Assembly (NCBI GenBank): GCA_013339895.1
Contig: JABACO010000012.1
Location: 4,516,789-4,580,788 of the forward strand
Reading direction: 5' to 3'
DNA from: Ephydatia muelleri
Lineage: Eukaryota; Porifera; Demospongiae; Spongillida; Spongillidae
DNA length: 64,000 nt
The position numbers were made by a program, and so were the translations under genes. Of the stretch, positions 46,228 to 57,029 are shown one piece after another; the stretch's first letter is position 1, and each line of letters opens with the position of its first letter. Below the pieces are notes generated by a model, which was given only the letters and a program-made list of their open reading frames with translations, did no database searches and was not told where the DNA came from.

Positions 46228-46934
46228 CAGTGTGTCTGATAACGGTTGAACATCGGACATTTTTCGATCCATTTTGCAACTTGTCCGGCCGATTTTGCGC
46301 ATGTGCAGTAATCATGTCCAAACACAATATTTATTGAGCAAGAGTACAGCTAATTGTGCGCACGCTCGCTAATTGCATGTATAATCGCACATGATATGAA
46401 TCGAGCAGCTGAGAGAGAGCAGTCCATCGTCTAAGAAGCGAGCAGCGGATTTACACTTGGAGAATGAGAGTGCTCCATCTACATGTAAGAAGCGTAATGT
46501 AATGGTCAAAACGATGAAGAAATGGATCCTTGGAAACGATAAGGAGATCACAACATCTGGTTGGTGTACGATAAATCCAATCGTGAATGTTTCTGCTCTT
46601 AAGTGCTTGGTGCGTATCCAGTTTGAGGATAAGTTGCATAGTTTAAGGAACTATCATCCTGCATTTATAACTGGTTCCACCAACCTCAGAGCGTCGTCAT
46701 GCTGTAATCGAGATGCACATGCGTGCGATGATTGGACTTTGTATAAGAAAAGCAAATCAACTAGCGTCACTGATTACTAGCCCATTGCCCGTTCTCTTAG
46801 CACAATAGACCCAATTACGGAGGCTAGAGTGTGTCATAAGTAAAATAATGTACGACCAATTTCATAACGTGTCAAGTCAAATATTGTAATGGCCTGACAT
46901 TGTGTCAGGACAATTTTGGAATGTTATCGCACTG
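46228..46934. mobile_element. Shorter hAT-family element related to the preceding one
   Basis: Left end CAGTGTGTCTGATAACGG and right end, inverted, CAGTGCGATAACATTCC. Subterminal CGGACATTTTTCGATC parallels GCCATTTTCCGATC of the larger element. The beginning of the transposase reading frame is also recognisable (KKRNVMVKTMKKWILGNDKE, equivalent to WSVMVKTVDKWVAENDKD). The rest of the transposase is missing. Flanks are CACACTCA and CACTCACA, consistent with insertion in repeat DNA but not a clean duplication. Confidence 0.6.
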
Positions 46935-47335
46935 CACTCACATGCATACTGGGTTTGTACCCCATGCAGTGATATTGGGTTCTTATTTCTCACACTGTTT
47001 TGAGCAAAGCATATATGTGCATGAATACACACTTGCATTGTTATGTAAATAGCCTGTACACCATATTCATCACACACACACACACACATGCACACTCACA
47101 TGCACACATACACACACACACACACACATGCACACTCACATGCACACATACACACACACACACACACATGCACACTCACATGCACACATACACACCCAGA
47201 CTGGATTTGTACCCCTTTCTGTGACATTGGGTTCTTATTTCTCACTGTTTTCACTAAGTGTATATGTGCATGAATGTACACACTTGCATTGTTATGTAAA
47301 TAGCCTGTACACCATATTCGTCACACACACACAAA
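46935..47335. repeat. Satellite block 2 with CACATGCACACTCACA minisatellite
   Basis: Two satellite units flank three copies of a ~40-bp CA-rich unit at about 47070-47200. Confidence 0.85.
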
Positions 47336-47394
47336 CTGCACCACCCAAAATGGTACATATGATACACAACCCATTAAAGCCTTACCCTATAGCC

Positions 47395-47830
47395 CGCCTC
47401 CGTCTAAACCTTGTAAAATGTTCCACAGTACTTGTACCAAGCTATATACGCTCAATATGCGCTCGATCCAGACTAGATAGAAAGAGAACAGAGGAAAGAA
47501 AGTCATTACAACCAGAATTACAAGTGACGGACGACAATCAGAACGCGTTGCACTTCAAAAAGAGACTTTCTGCGCTAACATTTCACTTACCAGGAGCTAT
47601 ACGTTCAACAAGCGCTCTATTCTGACTAGATATAAAGAGATAGGAGAGAAGAAAACCTCATTAAACCAGACAAGAGACGGGAAACGTTCATCTAAATTGC
47701 ACTTCAAAACAAATGCTAAAACAAAAGACATAACCGACCAGAAATTGTGCGTTCAATGAGCTTGACTGAGACTAGATATAAAGAGAAGAAATATAAAAAG
47801 GTCATTAACTAGACATGTCAGCACAGTTAC
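47395..47830. repeat. Degenerate ~150-bp tandem repeats
   Basis: Three imperfect units share ATACG(C/T)TCAA..., GACTAGATA.AAAGAGA and TTGCACTTCAAAA segments. No coding claim. The following 47831-48405 holds the second copy of the 39.5-kb dispersed repeat (about 48140-48395). Confidence 0.5.
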
Positions 47831-48405
47831 AAGAAACAGGCTACACTCACTTCAGACTCGACGTTTAAACGGTGTTTTGTCGTTCCCAGACCATTGTACT
47901 GCCCATTTTCCAACGTCATATTCTGCCGGCTATTTGATACACGATAATCATCATCGTCATCATCATCTGAAGCAGACTGTGTGCATGGAGAATCTCCCAT
48001 CCTTCAAGGTGAATTCAATCGGGTCATAAAGAATCTTCCCTTGCAAACAAAGCTCGCCTACTTTTCCCCCACATGGTGCCTTGTGCGTATCTGTAATCCC
48101 CTCTCAGGGGCGTGGCTTTCATCTTCAGCCGTCAGAGTTCTAAGCGATCTGCCAAAAGGAGCTAGATCAGCGGACCTTGAGGAAAATGTGCTGCTAAAAG
48201 GAAAAAGTACGAGAGCAATCCATTTTGGCATCTAAATGAAGACGGTATTGGAAAGACCCCAATGCTGACCTAATTTCTAATCGAATGTGATACCAGACCG
48301 TCCAGAGCACCAAAGAGGACGCGGTACCGTAGGGTCTTAGAACTCCAAGAAATTAAAACTATCACCAAACGGTATGTTATAGCATAATCTATGGCATTGG
48401 CAAAG

Positions 48406-50812
48406 GGACCTTTTGCCTTCTGACGTCACAAATTGATTGGTTGTGTTTGACATAACATAAGTCCTTATAGGAACTTCACGAAGAAACACAGCAAGTACTA
48501 AATTAATGGTAAATGAATGCCTGACTGTATTCCAAAATGAAGTACCTTCGCCAGTTACGGTGCAAATGTCACAGCGCTCACAAGTTACCGGAAGTTGCCC
48601 CCCAAAAATCGAAAAGCGCGACTTCGCGTGTCTCATTAGCAACTTCCACAATGTTTCGTTGCATACAAATCCCTTACAGAGCTTCATCGTGAAATGGGTC
48701 ATTCCATACCAAATGAGCAGGAGTTGTGACGCACGTCTTCCGATTTTGCTCCAATTTCTCATATATGTTGGTCTTGATATAAAAGTGACTTGTACCATTT
48801 ATTGAGTTAATAACTTTAATGGTTTACGAAATACACGCCACTGAATAATTAATTTTTTCGTTAAAATTGCAACTTTGCACACTTATATCTTGGCCGCAAT
48901 ACAATTCACAAAGGACTTCTGGGCATCAAATTGAAGGCCATGATCAGGTGAACTGATCTATGATGATTATTTTGGGGTGTGGTTAATGGGTTAAATTTGT
49001 ATCAACTTCAAAGCACCTTTTGCAATATAAAGGTGCCTTCCCACACTGATACACAAATATTTTTTTTTACACAAGTGAAGGGACTATCAATGTCAGTACT
49101 TTTCTGAAACAAAAAGTTTGTGTATTGATTGCCCCTGAGAACCACACGCTGTTAAACCTGAGGACGCCATTTTTTCCTAAATCATTGTTGTTTTTATAGT
49201 TTCCAAGTGGTGTTATGTAACTGTCTTACCACAGCTGCCCACCAGTGGGTTTATCTAGTAGCATGACTCAGCAAATAGTGTTTCCTTATTTGGACCGTTT
49301 TTTGCTTTTGTCTCATCATGTCCATTGATCGTCACAATTATTGTCGTGACCCGTTCAAGAAGCATCGGCGCCGCATATATGTGCATCTTCGAGTTGCATC
49401 AGAACATCCATCTCTGTCTCTGCGAAGTGGAGACTTGCTGTGTGTAAACTGTCTAAAAGCAGTTCAAAGAATGATGTGAAGTAGCTTTCGAACCCGCAGG
49501 GCCTAGCAGTCTTTAACAGGAAGTAGATTTCGAGACAGCAGGGCATAGCAGTCTTTCCAAGGAATGTGCTGAGTCAACTCCTTATTCCTCAACGCAAGAA
49601 ACGACAGTTCTGCATCAAGTGACGATTTGCCCGATAGACTTTGACTATGGATATATCTCTTTCTGAATGGGGAGACTAGCTCTTGTGAAGAAAGCATTTC
49701 GTTTATCTTGCGTAATGCAAGACTATCGGGCAAATCGACACTTGAACTGTCGCTATCTTGCGTTGAGGAATAAGGAGTTGACTCAGCACATTCCTGGGAA
49801 AGACTGCTAGGTCCTGCGGGCTCGAAAGCTACTTCCTGGGAAAGACTGCTAGGCCCTGCGGGTTCGAAAGCTACTTCACATCATTCTTTGAACTGCTTAT
49901 AGACAGTTTACACACAGCAAGTCTCCACTTCGCAGAGACAGAGATGGATGTTCTGATGCAACTCGAAGATGCACATATATGCGGCGCCGATGCTTCTTGA
50001 ACGGGTCACGACAATAATTGTGACGATCAATGGACATGATGAGACAAAAGCAAAAAACGCGCGCTCTTGTCCAAATAAGGAAACACTATTTGCTGCTAGA
50101 TAAACCCACTGGTGGGCAGCTGTGGTAAGACAGTTACATAACACCACTTGGAAACTATAAAAACAACAATGATTTTTGATGAGGAAAAAATGGCGTCCTC
50201 AGGTTTAACAGCGTGTGGTTCTCAGGGGCAATCAATACACAAACTTTTTGTTTCAGAAAAGTACTGACATTGATAGTCCCTTCACTTGTGTAAAAAAAAA
50301 ATATTTGTGTATCAGTGTGGGAAGGCACCTTTATATTGCAAAAGGTGCTTTGAAGTTGATACAAATTTAACCCATTAACCACACCCCAAAATAATCATCA
50401 TAGATCAGTTCACCTGATCATGGCCTTCAATTTGATGCCCAGAAGTCCTTTGTGAATTGTATTGCGGCCAAGATATAAGTGTGCAAAGTTGCAATTTTAA
50501 TGAAAAAATTAATTATTCAGTGGCGTGTATTTCGTAAACCATTAAAGTTATTAACTCAATAAATGGTACAAGTCACTTTTATATCAAGACCAACATATAT
50601 GAGAAATTGGAGCAAAATCGGAAGACGTGCGTCACAACTCCTGCTCATTTGGTATGGAATGACCCAAATACAACAAAAATGAAACGTGTGGTAATTTACT
50701 TCTCAATATAAATTTAAAAGGAAAAGCATGTAGGAGCTATGATGGTGAAGTTATACCATTTTTAAAGTTGCCCCCCCGAAAATTCATGCGTGACGTCAAA
50801 GGCAAGAGGTCC
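48406..50812. mobile_element. Giant foldback element, 943-bp inverted arms
   Basis: Arms 48696-49638 and 49723-50665 are inverted copies of equal length, high identity (a few scattered substitutions), starting GGGTCATTCCATACCAAATG. They flank an 84-bp spacer. Outside the arms the sequence diverges, but short outer inverted ends occur at 48406-48430 (GGACCTTTTGCCTTCTGACG) and near 50790-50812 (inverse GGACCTCTTGCCTTTGACG), so the whole may be one 2.4-kb element. Short ORFs in the arms have no recognisable domain. Read-through RNA would form a ~940-bp double strand. Confidence 0.8.
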
Positions 50813-50998
50813 ATTGTTTGCATGCACGATGTCTGGACTATCAAGGGATCAATCTATCTGCACTAGCAAAAACAGGAAACGTTTCTCAGCCATGGTGGCC
50901 ATTTGATGAGTTCATTATCTGATGTATGTATGGCTTCACAATTTACATGTAGCATACACCTGGCTACAGTAAACAACTGTTTGTGACTGCAATCATCT

Positions 50999-51170
50999 CT
51001 ACCACCTCCACCAGCAGCACTGCTACCACCTCCACCAGCTACACTCTACACCTCCACCAGCAACACTGCTACCACCTCCACCAGCAACACTGCTACCACC
51101 TCCACCAGCAACACTCTACACCTCCACCAGCAACACTGCTACCACCTCCACTGGCAGCACTGTCACGCCT
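50999..51170. repeat. 24-bp minisatellite CCACCTCCACCAGCAACACT
   Basis: About seven units of ~24 bp (some shortened to ~21) based on ACTGCTACCACCTCCACCAGCA. It immediately precedes a retrotransposon fragment of opposite orientation. Confidence 0.9.
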
Positions 51171-51199
51171 CTACCAACACTTAGGGTCATTGATTTTAT

Positions 51200-51413
51200 G
51201 GTTTCTGGTCTCAGTCTCCTCTGCTGCAGCCCCTTCAGACAGGCTTGTTGCTGTTAGGATTAAAAGGATTAAAGGAGAGGTCACCATGATGGCAAAGGCA
51301 GCATGTTTCCCTCTCTCCCAATTGAGGACAAGTACATCCACCGGCCAGGTATGGCCGCTGCCTGACTCTACCCGCACTCCAAGGTGGGCATGATGGCAGA
51401 ACTCAACAAACAT
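51200..51413 (-). pseudogene. Retrotransposon 3' fragment with nuclease-like domain
   Basis: The minus-strand frame contains HHAHLGVRVESGSGHTWPVD, VLVLNWERGKHAAFAIMVTS and PL. It is the same family as the more complete relic at 59757-60954. The 'PVDVLV..W..GK.AAF...V.SPL' pattern has the spacing of a PD-(D/E)XK-like endonuclease, which I infer rather than prove. Truncated on both sides. Confidence 0.6.
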
Positions 51414-53228
51414 GTTACACAGATGATTGTGATGACACCGCTTTACAGGACAAGGGGGAGGAGATTAACTACTTTGTACTCAAGCTCACAATTAATTTTT
51501 TTTCACACTGCCAATCAAACAGTAGACAGCCTGCGTAATGACCACAGTGCTGTGTGTACCACATTTCATAATTGAATTGATCTTAAAACCCCAGTGGTTG
51601 GAAAGCAACTGATGGTATGTGTACATGTAACCAGCTCAGCAAAAGGGCAGTCACTTTTAGAAAAGCCTACAAGTATAAAGATCTGCATACATGTATCTCT
51701 AACACACACACATGCACATGGCTCTATGTATGTATATATATGTAGCTGCATGCCTACAACTTTGTCTCCCTCCCCCTCTCCCCCCTCGCACACTCTAATC
51801 GTATGCCCCAACGTATGCATGCCAGTGTGCCCCGATGTATGCCTATTGCCAGGCTTGGCCTAATACATCATACCATGCTTTCCCATCCGAACGCCCTTCT
51901 CCGAAAGCCTTGTCAATGTGTGGGTGCGTGTGTGTATGTATGTGCATGTGCATGCGGTTGTATGTTCGTGTCATAAAGGTCGGATTGAAAGCTTGCGTTT
52001 GTTTACATTGTGAGTGTATATGCATGTGTAAGTGTCAACGCACGCACATACAATAATGGTGGATTGAAAGTGGGTAGAATGCATGTACAAGCCTTCTTAT
52101 AGGCATACATGCATATAAACGGAATGAGATTGGTACACACATAGAGTGTAATACGTACTATAGTAACTGACCTTGTATATGAAAAACAAAGTGACTTGAA
52201 GGTTTTATAAATATCTTGCAGAAATTATACTGAGCTGTTATTTGTTATTTGCGTTAAATTAAATTATGCCATTAACGTTAACGTGATGCTTATTAATTTT
52301 TCCAAATGGGACCGGGGAACTGTTACAAGAGTAGGGCCATATATGGCATTGCCGTCATTTTTAATAGTAATCATTGAATCATGCATGACCATTACAATAT
52401 AAATCCTCCTGGAACCGACAGGTTCAAGATAAAATATATGTTTTCACCACAGTAAAACACACTGGACCAGAATCTATGGCTGCAAGTGCAACACGAATCA
52501 AGATTTATAGCTGGTGGAATACTGTAATTAGGATTTTATGTACTTGTCTACGGAAAGCACTGTTTTGCCTCCAGGAACCAAAACTTTCAATATAAAGGGG
52601 TATTTTCGTTTTAGAATCTAAGACAGAAGATACTAAGCTACAAGATTTCGTAGCCGCAAGTGAAGTATCATCTTAGATTAGTTAGTAATTATCAAGTATG
52701 GGTTTTCGCTGTACATAATTAATAGCCCGTATTCTTGAATATTTTATAAAAACGGATCATGGATAATTCACCCCAAAAAAAAAAAATCATATTTTGTCTT
52801 CCTAAATATGCACAACAGAAATCATGTGATGGAATCTCAGGAAAATAAAAAAAGTAACTTTTACAACTTCGGTGACCGCTCATTTCTCCAAATGTTTGCA
52901 ACTCCCAACATATCCAGAAATTCCAATACATCGAGAGGACATCAATGCATTTTAAGTTGAAAATATTTCCCATTGCATAAGTGGATAGAAAAAAATTGGA
53001 AAATCAAAATGATATAAATTTTATGGCATTTGCACTGGAAGGAAATATTGTACTTGCGGTCGCGGCGTTATACCAGTAAGTCGTGCTTTACGTCACGAAC
53101 TAGTTTACTAATGTAAGCACGCGATCTCAGAACGGTCCTCAACACATAATCATTTGCGAAAATGCTTCTAAATTGGAGGTGGCAACTGTGCTTTATAGCC
53201 GCGCCTCAGCCTGCCTTTGATCAGCCAT
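51414..53228. other. No gene recognised
   Basis: AT-rich DNA. CA/TG-rich tract around 51920-51960. Nothing codes convincingly. Confidence 0.5.
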
Positions 53229-54176
53229 TTAATCATAGATTGACCGTGCGTTTGTGACTTAAGTCATATGACTTAAGTCACAAATCATTGATTATATTCA
53301 TGTGGCCTTTAAAACTTAGGTACCTTCATGTGGTGGATTATGTATACTGATAGATACAGCTACAATACAATTAGCAAGAATTTTTTTCTTTCATGACGCT
53401 TGCAACCTTTTCCTTTCGTGACGCTTGCGACCTTTTCCTTTCGTGATGCTTGCGACCTTTTTCTTTCATGACGCTGGCTAGGTGTTGCACTGCACTTCAA
53501 CCGCACAAGACAGTTTCTGTTTAATTTTTACGTCACATATAAGCTCAAACGCGTATGGTGTCGTTAGTTTTGCGCATCTCCTACTATTAGTTGCATGGCA
53601 AATGTTGGTAATCGCGTGTCGTGTAGTGGAATCAAGGTTCTGGGGAAGAAGCCAGCAAAGCAAAGGTTTGGAAGACTGTCTGGAACAAAGGAGTGGTCGA
53701 AGGGATTGGGAGAAAAGTGAAATACTTAGTATGTATTAGTGAGGTAGGGGTTTCAATGGCCTTATCAGAACGCAGCCTGAAATGTCAAGTCATTGATGCA
53801 AGCAGCAGTGGTAGCACAAATGTACACCCTCCACCCTCCATTTCAGAAGAAGCAGCGTCTCCAGCAGTGTGTCTTACAGAACAGCATGAGCAAGAAGTAG
53901 ATGATTCTGACAATGCTTTGCCATGGAGTACAATGGAAGGTCGTTGATGGAGTTCTTAAAGACTGGAGATGCATGGCTAGATTTGGAGCACACATTTTGT
54001 GGGGTAACGATGTGATGTAATGTATATATTCACTGATTTTTGTAACTGTCCTATCAGTTTACATAATCCTCCACATGAAGGTAGCTACGTTTTGAAAGGC
54101 CACATGAATATAATCAATGATTTGTGACTTAAGTCATATGACTTAAGTCACAAACGCATGGTCAATCTATGATTAA
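53229..54176. mobile_element. TTAA-bounded DNA element with ~110-bp inverted ends
   Basis: The ends TTAATCATAGATTGACC (53229) and inverse (ending 54176) start with TTAA, as for piggyBac- or Kolobok-type insertion sites. Inverted ends extend about 110 bp. Each contains a perfect 34-bp palindrome centred on CATATG, with TGACTTAAGTCA on both sides, at 53251-53284 and 54121-54154. The interior has a plus-strand fragment (53479-53947) with SKAKVWKTVWNKG... and an acidic Ser-rich stretch; no transposase domain is recognised. A 25-bp direct repeat (CTTTCGTGACGCTTGCGACC), four copies, lies at about 53390-53475. Confidence 0.7.
53390..53480. repeat. 25-bp tandem repeat inside the TTAA element
   Basis: Almost four copies of TTTCGTGACGCTTGCGACCT with a TTTCC spacer, just inside the left inverted end. 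Confidence 0.9.
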
Positions 54177-54554
54177 GGGGCCGTTCATAAATCACGTCAC
54201 GCAAAAGGTGGGGGGTGGGGGGGGGGGGGTTAGGATGGCGTGATGTCACATTTTGAATTAAAATTCAATGTCGTGGGTAACATTGTTCTATGAAATGGTG
54301 ACTGTGTATTTAACTGTTACAACTGTTATTGTGCAGGTGCAGCGACTCTATGTGAACAGGCGCACAAATAAGGCACTGTAGAAGGCTCCATTGGGCCCGC
54401 TCAAATGTACAGGGCCCTGACTGAGGCTCAGTGTATTGTTGCCTTTTGGGTATTAAAACCGGGCTTCAGATAAAATATATTTTCAGGTGACAATTATTGT
54501 ATTGTGCAGTGTTTAACAAATCTTATTGGCAATATTTATGTGTGGCATTACAAA

Positions 54555-55152
54555 TTGGGCTACTCCATAATATAATTGTACACCCCTACTGATGACTAAT
54601 ATCAAGGTATCCCCCCAGGACATAATGCCTCTACACCATACCCCCCCAGGACATTTATTTTGGACCCCCTCTGGACACACTTCCCTGTACATTACCATTG
54701 AACCCCTCTGGACACATTACGATGTAGGATACCCGCTTAGGACATTACCATTGAACCCCTCTGGACACATCTCGATGTAGGACACCCCCTTAGGACATTA
54801 CCATTGAAGCCCCTCTGGACACATCTCGATGTAGGACACCCTCTTAGGACATTACCATTGAACCCCCTCTGGACACATCTCAATGTAGGACACCCCCCTA
54901 GGACATTACTGTTGAACCCCCTCTGGACACATCCTGATGTAGGATACCCCCTAGAGCATTACCTTTGAAACCCATCTGGACACATCTCACTGTGTGACAC
55001 CCCTAGGACATTGCCATCATTGCCATTGGACCCCCCTCTGGACACATATCACTGCAATAGAACATCCCCCTAGGACATTACCATTGGACCCCCTCTGGAC
55101 AACTTTTTTGGTCATCAGTAGGGGTGTACAATTATTTTATGGAATAGCCCAA
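54555..55152. mobile_element. MITE with ~43-bp inverted ends and a minisatellite interior
   Basis: The ends are inverted copies: left TTGGGCTACTCCATAATATA through CACCCCTACTGATGAC; right GTCATCAGTAGGGGTGTACA through GGAATAGCCCAA. Between them almost the whole interior (about 54605-55110) is a ~54-bp tandem repeat containing GGACATTACCATTGAACCCC and CTCTGGACACATCTC, about nine copies. No ORF is supported. Confidence 0.8.
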
Positions 55153-55257
55153 CATATTGTTCACTTAATTAGCAAACCTCCTGAAAATGATTGTAATTGA
55201 TCTAAGTGAAACAAGAATTGGAAAACAATTGACATCATTGTGTTCACACGGTGAAAT

Positions 55258-55700
55258 CTAAAATTCATCAGTCATCAGCATCATTAAACAGAGCAATGTT
55301 ATCAGACAACTGTAGGGCCTCATGAATATGAGCAGCTGTTCAGAAATGGCGGTTGTGCTTCAGAAAAACCAGCATTACCAGTGTGACTGGCAGCAGGCGA
55401 GCACGGTGATCTGTTGTGATGTATTTTGCCATTGAAAAAAGTCTCTGTGGATCAACAGAAGTACAAGGAATACAGTTGCATGAGGTCAATGTAATGACAC
55501 CTTATTGCTAGAATCTAATTTGCGCTTCTTCAACAAGCCTATTTTGCCATCCACATCAGCAGCAATACCGGCTGTAGCCTGCTCAACATGCAGAAGAAAC
55601 TTCTTGCATGGGGTGGGGTAACTCTGAAGCCACTGCATTTATTGGGAAGCGTATACTATCTAATGTCTTCAGCACAGCTTGATTCATTGTGCCAGTGGGT
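55258..55700 (-). pseudogene. hAT transposase C-terminal fragment
   Basis: The minus-strand frame reads SVDPQRLFSMAKYITTDHRA then RLLPVTLVMLVFLKHNRHF, the hAT C-terminal dimerisation signature ('..RLFS.A......R.RL.P.....VFLK.N'). Upstream on the same strand, to about 55700, short coherent pieces (VLKTLDSIRFPINAVAS) are broken by stops. It is a different lineage from the 43.5-kb hAT. Confidence 0.6.
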
Positions 55701-55908
55701 GTATGCTAAACGAAGCTTGTTCTCTTGCAAAGATGAATTTAGCTAATTAATGCAATAAATTATTGTTAGAAAACGAAGTTAACAATATATTGTGGGTTCC
55801 AGCAAGACAAATGATTGTCCGAAGCCTGATTAAAACGTGCATGTATAAATTTATTAAACTGTTTGAAGTGTTTCAAGTATTTGTCGATTGTGCGTAGCGG
55901 AGTAGCAG

Positions 55909-56157
55909 ATGGATAGGTTTAAATTGTACTCGTTTTTCTTCGAAGCTTACGTTGAGGCGTTTTCAACCAAATCCAAGAAGCTTTGCCAGCAAGAGGTGAA
56001 TGAGAAGTGGAATGCAATTAAGGATAGTGAAGCGTTGATAGTGAAGGTGGATGGACTATTGAATGAGCTAGTTAAAGGCCATCACAATGAAACACCAAGG
56101 AGGTTTGTTGAGTTTTTTGGGGAAACAGCCAACCCAGAGATCCGTTCCAGCTATTAA
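55909..56157 (+). other. Unrecognised ORF, possible N-terminal exon
   Basis: An 82-codon ORF starting MDRFKLYSFFFEAYVEAF, rich in Lys/Glu and helical in look, with no motif I know. It may be an N-terminal exon of a transposon protein. 56160-56767 that follows holds nothing certain. Confidence 0.25.
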
Positions 56158-57029
56158 GAGCAGTGTTCCAGAAATGTCAGTAGTAGAAATTGTAGTTGCT
56201 GGTGATTCTGTGTGCCTGTGTTCCAGTATCGGAAGTTTCGTTAGAAACTTCCATATAGGATTTGACCACGACCATGAATGTCATTAAAAAAACGCGACCC
56301 GTCTGTAACAACACTCCCGACGATCGGATCGTGCAGCGTGTTTTAGCAATCGATCTAGAAGTCAAAAAGGAGTACTTTCGTTCTTGTTTCATGTCGCAGA
56401 ACCGCGTGGTTGCAGAGAACAAGAGTGTGCTGCCCGTTCTCGTTCCCAGTCTCGGAATTCGTCTCCTCCTCCTCCTCCTTCTTGGCAACGCATAACTCGG
56501 GTCAGGAACACTTTTAAGCGATGAAAATTTCACCAATAGCTTCAGAATCGGCCGCAGGACTCGCTTTTATATAAATATAGTAGTTGTTATACTTTGATAC
56601 ACAATCGAATATCAGCCTATGTCTTGTATAATTAGATCATTTCGTAATTACGGTCTAAAGATAAACGGCATGTGTATAAATAGCATAACAATTAGAGAAA
56701 AGCTCTTTGGTGATTCAATCGTCGTTTGGTGTGCTACTTTTTTATTAGTGAAGTTGTTTTCATCAAAATGCCTTCACGTCAAGAAAAGAAACGAGCGAAA
56801 CGACGTGCGAAATACCTTGAAGTTCGAGACGATGTTTTAGAATCGGCACGGGCATCCTACAAGGCAGACCCTGAAAAGAAACGGACAGGGGAACGCGAGC
56901 GTTATCATGCAGACCCAGTAAAGAAACGGTCAGCTAAACGCAAAAGCTATGACGCAGACCCAGAAAAGAAACGGTCAGCTAAACGCGAAAGCTATGAAGC
57001 AGACCCAGAAAAGAAACGGTCAGCTAAAC

